Shown here: positions 53,001-64,000 of the stretch, in pieces | Position numbering within the stretch: position 1 is the stretch's first letter | Layout: the number at the start of each line of letters is the position of its first letter | Source: Kosakonia radicincitans DSM 16656 | Lineage (GTDB): Bacteria; Pseudomonadota; Gammaproteobacteria; Enterobacterales; Enterobacteriaceae | Assembly: GCF_000280495.2 (NCBI RefSeq) | Contig: NZ_CP018016.1 | Location: 3,534,001-3,598,000, forward strand | Direction: 5' to 3' | Length of the DNA: 64,000 nt | Made by a program: the position numbers and the translations under genes | The notes under the pieces: model-generated | What the model was told of the DNA's origin: nothing | The model's database searches: none | The model's input: the letters and a program-made list of their open reading frames with translations, nothing else

Positions 53001-56000
53001 GCCGCACTGAGCGTCACCTCACCGTCTCCCACCACGGCAGAGCCTTTCACCAGCAGGTCATTACCGGATTTCACCGTCACGTTATCGCCGCTCAGCAGGG
53101 TGCCGGCTTCACGGGTGGCACTCTGCTCGGAGATGGTGTGGGTGGTGGTTTTTTTCAGGAAACCTTTTTTGGTTTTGGTCTCTTCCTTGTAGTGGTAATC
53201 GCTCTCGGTGGCGGTCGTCAGGTTCACATCGCGCCCGGCCTGTACGCCAATATCGCCTTGCGCCGTCACCTGCGCCGCTTCGGCATTCATATCGCGCCCG
53301 GCGATAATCGTGGTGTCGGTGCCGCTGGCAATCTCGGTGCCCTGCTGGCGGACCTGCTCGTTAATGACCGTTTTCTTGCTGGCTTTGTAGCTGTCGCCCT
53401 GGGTGGTGGCTTCCGCCAGCAGATTGACATCTCGCCCTGCCTGCATGCCGACCTGCTGCTCTGCCGCCAGCCCGGCGGCCTGCGAGTTGATGTCCCGGCC
53501 TGCCGTCAACAACAGATTGTCGCCGGCGCTGACCGTGGTGCGATCAACACCGGTGCTGTGGTTTTCACTTTTGCCGCTGCGGCTGGCGTTGCTGGTCTGC
53601 TGCGCATCGAGGTTCAGATCGTTGCCTGCCGACAACTTTGCCGATTTCCCGGCGCTGACATTGCTGGCACTGAGCGTCAGATTGTTGCCCGCCTGCATCG
53701 CCAGATTGCCACCTGCGGTAATGCTGCTGCCCTGGTAACCGACGGTGGAGCGGCTGGTATCCATGCGATTGCTGAAACCAGACTGGCTGTAAGCCTCATT
53801 TTTCTGGATGGCGTTAACGGCGATATTGCCGCCAGCGTCCATCAACAACGCGCCACCCGCGGAGGCCGTCGCGCCGGTAAAGGTGATGTCCTTGTCCGCC
53901 ATCAGCGACAGGCCATCCGTCGCGGTAATGCTGGCGAGGCTGCCCAGCGTGGTGTCCCTGATACTGACTGAACCCGATTTATTCTTCGTGTTGAGCGCAA
54001 ATTGATCGGCCAGCGTCAGGTTGTTGATGCTGCCCTCCACGCTCTCCAGCGCCACGGTTTTACCGCTGATGGTGGAGCTGATGTTGCTGATATCGCCAAT
54101 GGCGCTGAGATCAACATTGCCGCCCGCTTTCAGCAGTGCATCATTGCTGTTGGTTATCTGCCCGCTGCTGTTGACGCTGAGATCGTTACGCGCCAGCAGT
54201 GTGCTGCCGCTGTTGGTGACACTGCCGCCGTCAAGGCTGACGTTGTTCCCGGCGATCACGCTGCCGTTGTTCACCGCGACGTCTTTTGGCGACAGGTAGA
54301 GTTTGGGGATCATCACCGTCTCGCCGTTAATCGTTGCACTCTCCCACCACAAAATACTGTGGTCGAGGGAAGCGATTTGCTCCGCGGTGAGCGCCACGCC
54401 GAATGACAGCCCGAGCGACTGCTGCGCGCTGGCGGCGTTATCCATCAGATACTGCATTTGCGCGAGATCGGAACCCATACCGTTCAGGTAGCGGCTGCCG
54501 GTCTGGTTCAGCAGCGCATTGCTGACATAGCGCGTATCAAACGCCGCATCGCCGAGGAACCGGTAGTCATAATCGGGGTTCAGGTTGAGGCGGCCTAACA
54601 TATACGACGAACCGAGGAACTGGGTCTCACTGGTATACGTCGGACTGGTTTCGCGCGGCGCGGCGGTCGGGGTGATGCCAAGTAACTTATTCAGATCGCC
54701 GAACAGTGCCGGATCAAGTTGCCCCAGGCCGTCGAGTTTCGGGTTCACGGTGATGAGGTACGGGATTTTCGGGTTATCCGTGACCACAAAATAACCGTTA
54801 TTGCCGGTCGGCAGCGGGTAAGCGCTGGTATCGACGGTTTTGCCCTGCTGCGGTGTCGTGCCGGTGTTTTTCAGCGCTGCCGTGGCCACCCCAGCGCTGG
54901 CCAGGCTGCCGGTATTGCCCAGACTGGCATTGCCTTTCTGCTGGCTGCCCGGCGTTGCCAGCGCCGCGCCGGATGCCTCGCCGTTATCGAGCCCGCTGCC
55001 GCCGTTAATCTGTTGCAGCGCATTTTGCAGTTGATCCTGCCACTGCGGGGAGTTCACCGCGACCGGCCCTGCGGCCAGCGCCTGTTTCGCCACGCTACCG
55101 CCGATACCCTGATTGCTCAGGGTATTCAGTGACGGGGCTGTGATGGTCGTGCTAATGCCACCGCTATTTGACGTGGTGGTGGTATTGCTGATATTGCTGC
55201 TGAAACTGGCGCTGACATTGCCGCCCGCCTGGATCACTGCGCGGTAGAGTTCACCGTTAGCCTGCGTAATTCTGGGGGCACCATTGAGGATGAAAAGGAA
55301 ACCATCACCGACATAAATATTATGAACATCGATAAAACTGGCCAGGCTCATGTAATCCGGAATGGTTTCCAGAGCTGCCTGGCAACTCGCGGAACAGTCC
55401 GTTTGGTACTTATAATTTTGTGTTGTTGTCGTGGTTCCCGCTTGTACTGAGTTATTGTTTAATTGCCCCCCGGTAAGCGTGATATTTTTCCCGGCAAGTA
55501 TAGTGCTGGTAATATTATCCAGCTTATCGGCATTGATGGTCAGATTCCCGCTGGCGGCTAACCTTGCTGCCCCCCCCAGGGCAAATACCGTGACATCACG
55601 CTGACTGACAGTAACATCTTTTGTCGTCAATGGTCTGAGGCTATACCTCGTATTGCATATTTCATGTCCATGCTCACCACCCCCACCTGTACATACTTCC
55701 CCTGTGCTGTAAGCGACCTCACTTTTGTCAAAACTGGTGACAGGGATCCAGCGTGTGGGAGCGGGTGTCGTGTTATCCACTGTCTGGCTGGTCGTAACAG
55801 TAAAACCATCCCGCTGGTTCAGCAGATGCCCGGTCTTAATGGTGATATCGCCATTTCGCGTTTCGATACTGCCGGAGGTGTTGATCACCTCGCTGTTGGC
55901 ATTCCCCGCCGCGTCGCGTTGCAGCACCAGATTGTTACCCGCCAGCATATCGCCGCGCTGGTTGGTGATGCTGCTGGCATACAGCGCCAGGTTGTTCGCC

Positions 56001-59000
56001 GCATACAGCAGCGCGGTGTTGATGATGGCGCCCGGCGCGTTCAGCGTCAGGCTGCCCAGTGTTCCGGCAAAGCCGTTCGCCGTAATCCCTCCCCGGCTCA
56101 CCAGCGCCACATCGCCGCCGCCCTGAACCGCACTGTTGCCATTCAGCACGATATTGCTGCCGCTTAAGGTACTGGCCCCGCTACCGGTGGTGATTTGCCC
56201 GTTGTTGGTCAACTGGCCGCCCGCGCTGAGATTCACCGCCTGGCCCTGCATCACGCTCTGGTTATCGATCGCCCCGTTGCTGGAAACAGTCAGGGTTTTG
56301 CCCGCTGCCAGCGTGGTTTTGCCGGTAAAGGCATTCGCCAGTTGCAGCGTCAGGTTACCGAGCGCCACCACCTGCCCCAGCGCGTCCAGCCCGGTCGCGC
56401 CGACAAACAGATCGCCGCCGCTGAACAGCCTGCCGCTGGCGGACTGATTCACCTGCGCGGCATTCAGCGTCAGTTGGTTTGTGCCAAGCAGCGTGCCGTT
56501 GTTGGTGAGCTGGCGGTAATTCAGCGTCAGGTTATCCGCCTGCGTCGTCCCCTGATTAGTGAAGGTATCGCCGATCAGCGTCATCTGCCCGGCCAGCAGC
56601 GTGCCGCTGCCGTTGTTGTTCGTCGCATTCAGTATCAGGTTGCTGGCCTGTAACCAGCCCGCGCCACTGTACTGCGGCGTGGTGAGCGTCAGTTGCCCGC
56701 CGGAAAGCAGTTTGCCGCTGTTAATCGCCTGCGTGATGGCGTCAATACGGGTCTCCCCCGCGCCCTGTAGCAGCCCGTCATTGACCAGCGTCGGCGTGGT
56801 GAGCGTCAGCGTGCCCGCGCTTACCGTTTGTGCGCCACTGCGGTTGGTCAGCGTCGCAGCGGCAAGCGTGACATCATCGCCCTGCACCTTACCGGCGTTA
56901 TCGAGCGCAGCCGCCGTCAGGTTCAGCGCCCCGTTACTGGCAAGCGAGCCGCCGCTCTGCTGGGTGACATCCCCGCTCAGCGTGGCGGTCAGGCCGTCGC
57001 TGCCGCTGATGGCTCCGCTGTTATTCAGCGTCCCGCCGTTAAGCGTCAGGTTTTTCGCCGCCCACTGCCCGTTGTTGGTCAGCGATAAGGCCTGCAGCGC
57101 GGCCGTGCCCATGGCGGTAATTTTGCTGCCTGCGGCGGAATTCAGGTCGCCGGTAAGCTGGAAGTTCAGCGCCCCGGCGCTCTGCACGGCACCGCTGTTA
57201 TCCAGCGACTGTGCCGCCAGCAGGATGCTGTTACCCTGCCAGATCCCGCTGTTATTCACCGAACCGGCAGTGATATCCAGCGCGCCCTGCGTTAACAGCG
57301 AACCGCTGTTGATCAGCGCCAGTTGCGGCGTTGCCATCGCCATCCGCGCCATCAGCGCAGTGGTCGTCTGGTGGTTATCCAGCGTCAGGCTGTTAAGCCC
57401 GGTGAGCGCACCGTTGTTGGTGATGCCCGCTTCGTGCGCCGTCAGTGTATTGCCCTGTACGGTGCCGTTATTGGTGAGCTGCTGCCCGCGCAGGGTGATA
57501 TCCCCGGCGCTTAACACCTGGCCGTCATTGTTCAGCGTCTGCGCAGCGAGTGTCATCGCCCCCTGGCTTTGCAGCGCGCCCGGCAGGTTCAGGGTGTTGC
57601 CGACAGTGGCCGTTAAATCGCCCTGGCTCAGCAAGGTGCCGCCGAGCGTCCAGTCATCAGCCGTCACGCTGACCTGCCCGCCCTGTAGGGTGCCCTGCGT
57701 GGACAGTTGCCCGGCGTTCAGTGTGAAATCGCCGCCGCTCAGCGTGCGCGAACCGCTGGCGGTGGTAAGGGTGTCTGCATTCAGCGTCAGGCCGTGCGTG
57801 CCCTGCCACAGCCCGCCATTGCTGAGCGTGGAGGCGTCAAGCGCCAGCGTATCGCCGCTGATGCGCCCGTTGCCGGAGAGGCTGTCGGCGTGGATATCCG
57901 TCACACCGCCGCTGACCAGTTGACCGTTGTTGGTCACCGCGCCGCTGTGGATGCCGGTCAGGCCGTGCAGACCATTGATGATCCCGGTGTTATCCAGCGT
58001 GTCGCCACGCAGCGTGACCGCATCGCCCTGCACTGTTCCATCGTTGTTCAGATTACCGTTGAGCGTCAGCGCGCCGCCGGAAAGCCAGCGTCCGCCCGCC
58101 GTGTTAGCGATGCTGTCCGCCGTGGCCTGCATCTGCTGCGTGCCCTGCAGCAGCCCGCTGTTGGTGATGCGGGTGCCCGTCAGCGCCAGCGTGTCGGCAA
58201 TGAGGTTACCGCTGTTGGCAAGCTGGTCCGCCTGTAACGTGGCATGGTTATGCGCCAGCAGCGTCCCGCCGTTATCGAGGCTGCCGGTGGTGGCATCCAG
58301 CGCGCCGCTTTCCAGGCTGCCGCCGTTGATCAGCGTATTGCCGGTCAGCGTCAGGCCATCCTGTACGTACAGCAGCCCCTGATTGTTGAAGCTATCAAGA
58401 TTCAGGTTCAGCCCGCTGCCGCTCACTAACTGGCCGTTGCCGCCATTGAGCAAATGTTGCGTGGCGATCGTCAGGCTGTCGTTACCCTGCAGAGTACCGT
58501 TACTGGCGATGTCCGGCGCGGTCACAGTGAGATCTTTTGCCGCCAGTTTACCGTCGTTGGTCAGTTGCGCGGCGCTGATGACGGCCCCGCCCTGGCTCAG
58601 CATCTGCCCCTGGTTATCAAGTGAACGGCCAAGCGTGGCGTTCAGGGCATCCTGCGCCTGCACCGTGCCGCCGTTGCGCCAGCTGTCGGCAGTGGCGGTC
58701 AGGTTGCGCCCCTGCATGCGTCCCTGATTGTCGAGCGTGGTGCCCTGTAATGTCAGGCTGCCGCCGCTGAGCATCTGGCCGTCAGCCGTGCCGGTAAAGG
58801 TGGTGCCCTGCCAGTTCAGCCCGTCAGTTCCCTGGATCAGGCCGCTGTTGCGTAAATCGCCGTGCAGCGCCAGCACCTTCGCCATCAGCGTACCGCTGTT
58901 GTTGCTGCTGTCTGCGGTCAGCGCCATCGCTTGCTGGCTGACCACGCTGCCCTGATTATCCAGCGTGCCGCTGACCGTGGCATTCAGCCCGTTTTGCCCG

Positions 59001-61093
59001 AGCGCCGTGCCACTGTTCAGCCACTCGCCGGTCGCCAGATCGAGCGTGCCGCCCTGCATCTGCCCGGCGTTGTTGAGACGATCGTTTTTCAGCGTGACCG
59101 CGCCGTTACTCAGCAGCAGGCCATTCTGCTGGTTGGTCAGTGTGCTGCCCGTGGCGGTCAGCAGGCTGGAGCCCTGCAGCGTACCGCTGTTGGTGATGTC
59201 GCTGCTGTTGAGCGTCAGGCTTTTCGCGGCCAGCAGGCCGCTGTTGATCAGCGCCTGCCCGCTGAGATCCAGTGAATTCCCGCCCGCCAGCGTCCCGCTG
59301 TTGCGGGTGTTCTGTGTCTGCAGTGTCAGGGCATCATTACCCTGCAGGGTTCCTGCGTTATCGAGGGTGTCTGCCGTCACGCCGGTGGTGTTGGCTGCCA
59401 CCAGCCCATTGTTGTGAATGCTGTCTGCCGCGAGGGTTAACTGCCCGTCGGCCAGCAGACGGCCGTTGTTGCTCAGGCTGTGGTAATCGCTGAACAGGTT
59501 AACGCCATTCAGTTCGCCGTCGCTGGTCAGCGCGTCACCGTGCAGATACAGGTCGCCATCGGTGGTGACAAGACCGCTGTTGTTCAGTTGCGGGATGGCA
59601 AGCGTCAGGTCTTTCGCAGAGTAGAGAGTGCCGCCGGCGAGGTTATCAAGCAGCCCGGTGTGCAGGTTCAGCGCCTGCGTGCCCTGTAACAGGCCGCTGT
59701 TGCTGATGTGGCTACTGCCAAGATCCAGCATGTCCGCCACCAGCGTACCGCTGTTGGTGAGGCTTTCCGGTGCGCCAAGCGTAATACGGGTCGCCGCTGA
59801 TTTACCGCCGTGGTTCAGCGTTTTCGCCCCGACGCTGAGCGTCCCTTTCGCTGCCTGCGTGCCGTTCAGCGTGGCGCTGTCAGCCTGGAACGTCATGTCA
59901 CCACCGGCAACCACTGTTCCCTGCTCGGTGAGGGTCTGCGCCTTCAGCGTGGCATTGCCTGCGGCATTGGCCTGGGTGGAGGCATCACTGGTGAGCTGTT
60001 TCCCACTAAGTGACATGTCGCCGCCGCTGGTGAGTGAACTGCCTGCAAGGGTGGTGTTGCCCGCGCCGCTGAGCGTCAGTTTGCCGTCGGCGGCCAGCGT
60101 GGCGTGATTCAGCGCCACATCCTGCACGGCCGTAACCGCGATATCGCCGCCCGCTTTGTGGCTGCCACTGAGGGTGACGCTGTCGCCCTTCGCCGTCAGC
60201 GCGCCGCTGGCGATGCTCTCTTTCACCACCATTTTGCCGTTCGCATCAAGCGTGATATCGCCCTAGCGTGCCGTCAGGTTGCCGAGGTTGACGCCGACGC
60301 CTTTCTCGGTGGACACGAGATGAATACGGTTGGCATACATGCCGCCGAGCGCGCCGGTATCCACCGCCACCACCGGCGCTGCACCCTCACCGGCAATCGC
60401 TGTCGCCTTACCGCTGGCATCCACCCGGTTGGCCCCGGTGGTCACGGTTAAGTCCTTCGCATGAATGGCGGCGTTCACTTCGGTGGCGCGGGAAATCAGC
60501 GCCAGCGCATCGCTGCCGCTGGCGTTCAGCCCCTGCCCTTCCACGGTGATGGTGCCTCTGGTCACTTCCAGTGCGGAGAGATTGCCCGCCGCATCGAATT
60601 GCGGTTTACCGGTAGTCAGGGTGGCGTTCGGCGTGTTGATAAACCCGCAGCCGTTACAGGTGATGCCGTACGGGTTGGCGACCATCACATTCGCCGCTTT
60701 GCCCGCCACTTCGGTATACCCCTGCAGCTGCGATCGGCTGCCGCCGGTCACTTCGTTGATAATGCCCTTCGCTTCCTGCCCGGCGCGCAGGTTCGGGTTG
60801 TTCTGGATAAGCCCGCCAAGCTGCGTCTGCGTCAGTTGCCCGGTGGCGTTATTGAGGATCAGCCCCTCTTTGCCGACGTTGTAGTCATGAAACTGGTTGT
60901 GCGAGATACCTGCCCCGTTCGGCGTGGCGATATTGACCACCGGCACGCCGTTGCCGGCTTTATCCATGCTGGCGCCGCCTGTCGGCGTGATGGCCGCAGC
61001 AAACGCGGGCGCTACCGGCTGCCAGACCAGCAGGCTGATAATCAACCAGCTGACAGCACGCTGGGAAAAACGAACCGGTTTGTCAGTCTTCAT
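50054..61093 (-). pseudogene. cdiA: cdiA contact-dependent toxin exoprotein, interrupted by one amber codon
   Basis: One continuous frame of 3679 codons broken only by TAG at 60263-60265 (codon 277). Before it: signal peptide (to about residue 33) and the TPS secretion domain with NPNL (99-102), NPYGI (140-144) and CNGCGF (146-151). After it the frame resumes GDITLDANGKMVVKES, as expected if the codon were CAG. Then come long FHA-1 repeats (about codons 290-1700), a cysteine-bearing central region (CTGGGGEHGHEIC, CSASC) likely for receptor binding, FHA-2 repeats (about 2280-3230), a pre-toxin domain, an AENN junction at 3448-3451 and a ~228-residue toxin tail ending GARWTIDIRNSQ...VEIKFK. ATG at 60232 could restart translation but would lack the export signals. 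Full function needs readthrough or reversion. Confidence 0.85.
60263..60265 (-). other. In-frame amber codon within cdiA
   Basis: The minus strand reads GCA CGC TAG GGC GAT. A single C-to-T change from CAG (Gln) explains it. Both sides are uninterrupted and homologous to one FHA-family protein. Confidence 0.85.
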
Positions 61094-61104
61094 CGTCTTG
61101 ATCC

Positions 61105-62787
61105 TTAAAACGTGACAGCAACGCGCCAGTTAACACTGACGTGATCGGGGCCGAGCCAGTCGGGGTAATGCAGCGGCGTGCCAACGGAGATCTGGCTGGC
61201 AAACCAGCGTCCGGCGCTGCCAAGCCCTGCTGACGCGCCCCACAACGTGCCGGAGGCGTAGCGATCGAGCCGGTCTTTTTCCAGCCATCCGCCATCCACC
61301 GCCGCCGTGGCGCTGATCTGCCCCAACAGGGGCAACGTGAACAGCACGTAATTGAGTTCGTTACGCCAGTAACCGCCGTTGTCGCCGGAGAGATACTGCT
61401 CTTTAAAACCGCGTACGGAGCTTTCGCCGCCGAGCGTCAGGCGTTCGCTGCCGTAGAGCCTGTCCGGTGACCACTGCGCATACAGGCTGGTGAGCCAGAC
61501 GATGTCGGCGCTGAACGGGCGCTGGAAGCTGGCGCTCAGGCTCCCTTTACGGAACTGCGCACGGGGTTCATCGCCACTTTTGCCTTCGTCGGTTTCGGCG
61601 TTAAACCACGGCATGCCGTGGCTGAATGTCGGGTTGAAGGTCGCCACGCCGCCCAGTACTTTCTGCGTATGGCTGATGCCCAGTTGCAGGCTGGAGAGAT
61701 TGCGCGTGCTGCTGACCAGCGGCGCGTCGTTAAGCCAGTTGCGCGAGGAGCGCTGTGTGACGCCAGCGGTAAATGCGGTTTTGATATTGCCGTTGCGGAA
61801 CACTACCCACGAACCGTTCAGGCGGTGCGTTCTGGTGTCACCGGTGGAGATCCACGGAAAGCCCTGATTGATAAGGGTGGTGCGGTAGTTGCTCCATGCA
61901 TAGCTGTAGTCGAGCAGGCCGTAACCGTACGGCATGCTGAACCCGGCCTGAAAATTTTGCGCGTCATAGCCGGTGGCGAAATCGCTGCTGCGCCCGCCGC
62001 TCACCTGCCACTGTTCCGCCAGTCCCAGCAAATTACTGGCGGTCAGCGAACCATTTAACTGATCGTCACCGGTACTTTTCTGCCCGCTGTTATCCAGCGA
62101 AACCGAAGCACTTAACGGAAATTCCGGCGTGGCGGTTAAATTCACGCTGGAATAACCCGGTTCACTGTCGGGAACGATATCGATCTGCACCGGTTCGCGC
62201 CGCAGACGATTTATTTGTTCCATCCCCTGTTCGATATCCCGCAGATTAAGGATTTTCCCTTCCAGACCGGGGAAAACCATTTTCAGCATGCGCGGCGATT
62301 CTCCCTCCAGGCGGATATGACGTAATTTTCCTTCCAGCACGACAATGCGTAATTCGCCGTGCGATAAATCCTGTTCGGTGAGAAAAGCGCGGCTGGTAAT
62401 ATATCCCCGGCTGATATACCAGTCGGAAATCGCGGCAGCCAGTTCGGTTATTTTCGCCATATTCAGGCACTGGTTCTGCCAGGGCGCAGTCAGTTTCTGC
62501 TGCGCTTTTTCGCTGATAAGCGTCACGCCGGAAAGGGTAATGGTGTGAATATCAAAACAGGGGCCACCGGCCTGCGGGGCAGACGTACTCTGGCCTGAGC
62601 GCGGCAGCGTGGTGCTGCGCTCCAGTTCATCACGCTGCTGCTGGCTCTGACGAAGCAGCTGTTCCTGCTGTTGACGGACAGCGTCACGGTCTGCCGGAGA
62701 TAATGGCGCCGCCTGTGCCGTAAACGCGAGTAATAAAAAAAGAGCCGAACTACGAATGTAATTCAACGGTGATGTCATCCCTGCCAT
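61105..62787 (-). CDS. cdiB: CdiB, TpsB-type outer-membrane transporter
   Basis: A 560-residue Omp85-superfamily exporter (ShlB/FhaC/HecB type). Order: signal peptide to AQA-AP, a Gln-rich helix ([19 protein letters not shown]), POTRA domains ([19 protein letters not shown]-like [16 protein letters not shown]), then the 16-strand barrel with the L6 motif SSVRGFKEQ and a terminal aromatic residue (VAVTF). It exports the TPS-domain partner encoded 11 bases downstream. The gene is intact. Ribosome sites are weak before both candidate ATGs (62787 and 62778). Confidence 0.93.
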   Translation of the reverse strand: MAGMTSPLNYIRSSALFLLLAFTAQAAPLSPADRDAVRQQQEQLLRQSQQQRDELERSTTLPRSGQSTSAPQAGGPCFDIHTITLSGVTLISEKAQQKLTAPWQNQCLNMAKITELAAAISDWYISRGYITSRAFLTEQDLSHGELRIVVLEGKLRHIRLEGESPRMLKMVFPGLEGKILNLRDIEQGMEQINRLRREPVQIDIVPDSEPGYSSVNLTATPEFPLSASVSLDNSGQKSTGDDQLNGSLTASNLLGLAEQWQVSGGRSSDFATGYDAQNFQAGFSMPYGYGLLDYSYAWSNYRTTLINQGFPWISTGDTRTHRLNGSWVVFRNGNIKTAFTAGVTQRSSRNWLNDAPLVSSTRNLSSLQLGISHTQKVLGGVATFNPTFSHGMPWFNAETDEGKSGDEPRAQFRKGSLSASFQRPFSADIVWLTSLYAQWSPDRLYGSERLTLGGESSVRGFKEQYLSGDNGGYWRNELNYVLFTLPLLGQISATAAVDGGWLEKDRLDRYASGTLWGASAGLGSAGRWFASQISVGTPLHYPDWLGPDHVSVNWRVAVTF

Positions 62788-63143
62788 AAAGCAAATTAAT
62801 CAATAGGTGTATTTTAATTTTCTTTTTTAAGGATGTTACTAAAGACAAAAAATAACAACAATTAATACACCCGGAAAATAGCCATTACATTTGTGAGTTT
62901 GGCTTTGGGTGTGAATTTTATAGTGTGCTTATCCTGGCACGCTGGATCCAATCTTAGCTATTCATGCTATTTTGGCACTAAAATAATTAACCAAAAATAA
63001 AACTTAACGAAAATTTCTTATAAAGATTTTAGTGTTGCTGCCGCTAATGAGATAACGCGACCCGGTGTTGAGAAACCTCGTCGGGCAATTTAATAAGCAA
63101 ACGATTGATGCGCGTTAATTTTAATAATAGAGAAAGGGAAAAC
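62788..63143. other. Divergent intergenic region cdiB / lipoprotein
   Basis: About 355 bases, AT-rich near cdiB. It must carry both divergent promoters. No gene, clear operator or hairpin was recognised. Confidence 0.45.
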
Positions 63144-63821
63144 ATGAAAATTCAGTTTTTGATTACCGGTGCCTTATCCACCGCATTGTTAGGCGGCTGC
63201 GCAACCAATACGACGTCACATGCAGTGACCGCAAGCAACGGCAGCAAAGTCGATGTCGCTACCATCTTCAGCCCTGCAGAAATGAACAATAATCTCTATC
63301 CTGACGTTAAATTGCGGGAAGTCTCCCCGGCACACTCCGGCACCGGAATGGGGCTTGCGGTTCTGGGTGCCGTACTCGGCGGCGGCATCAGCAGCAATTC
63401 GTTCGATAAAAATGTCTATAAAGGGAACACCATCGATACCCTGCCTGAACCAACCTCCCGCTATTTAGCGCCGAAAGCGGAAGCCAAAATTCACGACTGG
63501 CTGGAAAAAAATGGTGGCGGTTACGCTTACACGCAGCCTCTCTTTATCGCAGCGTCACAGTGGTCACTGATTTATACCGATATGTCGACCAGCAACAGCA
63601 ATTACGATCTCACCTATCGTGTCAAATTTTATAAACGTCCGGAAGGCGGCAATGCATTCAGTCCTTATGTGATTGCTGAATGCGCACCGACGGTGAAAAC
63701 CGCGCCGTTAAGCGACTGGAAAGCCAATAACTACGCGAAAGTGAGCGAAGAGACGCAGAAAATGATGGATGCCTGCGTACTTGAGCTGGAGAACCAGTTG
63801 CCTCGTCTGCTGAAAAAATAA
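63144..63821 (+). CDS. Predicted lipoprotein
   Basis: A 225-residue protein with a lipoprotein signal: MKIQFLITGALSTALLGGC places the acylated cysteine at residue 19. A glycine-rich hydrophobic stretch (GMGLAVLGAVLGGGISS) near residues 72-90 may contact membrane. The remainder is soluble, with SRYLAPKAEAKIHDWLEKNG and a pair of cysteines (ECAP, DACV). I do not recognise the family beyond uncharacterised enterobacterial lipoproteins. The ATG with AGAAAGGGA upstream is chosen over one 39 bases earlier. It is divergent from cdiB; a shared function is not evident. Confidence 0.7.
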   Translation: MKIQFLITGALSTALLGGCATNTTSHAVTASNGSKVDVATIFSPAEMNNNLYPDVKLREVSPAHSGTGMGLAVLGAVLGGGISSNSFDKNVYKGNTIDTLPEPTSRYLAPKAEAKIHDWLEKNGGGYAYTQPLFIAASQWSLIYTDMSTSNSNYDLTYRVKFYKRPEGGNAFSPYVIAECAPTVKTAPLSDWKANNYAKVSEETQKMMDACVLELENQLPRLLKK

Positions 63822-63832
63822 AGGACCTGGCG

Positions 63833-63858
63833 CAGGATATTTCACAGTTGATATCCTG
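63833..63858. terminator. Inverted repeat after lipoprotein gene
   Basis: CAGGATAT and ATATCCTG pair as an 8-bp stem with a 10-base loop, 12 bases after the stop codon and just before the end of a convergent frame. Probably a shared terminator; no T-tract. Confidence 0.5.
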
Positions 63859-63862
63859 TCGC

Positions 63863-64000
63863 TCACTGGCAAATCGCGCTGCACATCTGAAATTGAAAGC
63901 ACAGTGCTTTTGCGCGCGCATACATGATGAAGTGATAGCCACTCTCTTCCCGAAATAGTACGTTAAGAAAGACCTTAATCTGATCCGGTGAAAGAAACAG
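63863..64000 (-). CDS. 3' end of a gene leaving the window
   Basis: A minus-strand frame open from the window edge gives 45 residues starting LFLSPDQIKVFLNVLF and containing REESGYHFIMYARAKALC, with a TGA at 63863. Composition is protein-like and it converges on the lipoprotein gene around an inverted repeat. Too little is visible to name it. Confidence 0.4.
   Translation of the reverse strand: MFLSPDQIKVFLNVLFREESGYHFIMYARAKALCFQFQMCSAICQ

Noticed and set aside
56559..57923. Long plus-strand open frames opposite cdiA (also 52997-53971, 51416-52282, 51993-52706)
   Set aside because: They mirror the repetitive, stop-poor FHA repeats of cdiA on the other strand. They lack ribosome sites and have low-complexity Pro/Ser/Leu composition.
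50750..60100. Short spaced repeats in the cdiA body that could suggest a CRISPR or satellite array
   Set aside because: Repeats are imperfect, codon-phased and encode the FHA beta-helix; spacing and identity do not fit CRISPR.
60054..60232. Treating the ATG at 60232 as a normal start of a separate adhesin gene
   Set aside because: The frame is continuous with the upstream secretion-domain part through one TAG; a product starting here has no signal peptide or TPS domain.

Overview
The window looks like the chromosome of an Enterobacteriaceae member close to Klebsiella, Kosakonia or Enterobacter. The reasons are a complete hpx purine-degradation cluster of the Klebsiella type, a full ecpABCDE common-pilus operon, an oxygen-sensing diguanylate cyclase close to E. 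coli DosC, and a CdiB/CdiA two-partner secretion locus. Genes in the metabolic part are GC-rich. The pilus region and the toxin/immunity archive are clearly AT-richer, which fits accessory or acquired DNA. No tRNA, rRNA, CRISPR array or intact insertion sequence was seen.

Layout. 1-8 kb: short-chain dehydrogenases, a YnfC-like periplasmic protein, an AraC regulator divergent from two dehydrogenases, a DosC-like cyclase and a LuxR-type regulator. 8-15.6 kb: a mostly non-coding, remnant-bearing stretch, then the ecpA-ecpE pilus operon. 15.9-17.3 kb: a CadC-like membrane-anchored regulator with a FidL-like partner. 17.3-40.4 kb: the hpx nitrogen-scavenging cluster. HpxDE oxidise hypoxanthine/xanthine, HpxO, HpxT and HpxQ take urate to allantoin, HpxA and HpxB take allantoin to allantoate, and HpxK and HpxJ process allantoate. 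HpxW removes the amide nitrogen of oxamate; HpxXYZ, GuaD and three transporter systems support the pathway. Regulators HpxU, HpxS and HpxR lie among the genes. I can read sigma-54 (-24/-12) promoters before six transcription units and NtrC-like sites before two, so the cluster reads as a nitrogen-limitation regulon. A HigBA toxin-antitoxin pair with its own operator sits inside it.

40.5-41.8 kb: a solitary nuclease-like protein of unknown role. 42-62.8 kb (minus strand): cdiB, a giant cdiA interrupted by one in-frame amber codon just after its secretion domain, its immunity gene, and then about 8 kb of orphan toxin tails and immunity genes. Several of these are broken by small frameshifts, and two share a 42-bp repeat at the VENN junction. 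63.1-64 kb: a lipoprotein and the end of a gene leaving the window.

The items most worth attention are the amber-interrupted cdiA with its cassette archive, the sigma-54 promoter set of the hpx cluster, the HpxXYZ/AtzGEH parallel, the orphan nuclease-like gene, and a dehydrogenase lacking its catalytic lysine. Coordinates of short sites were counted by hand and could be off by one base.
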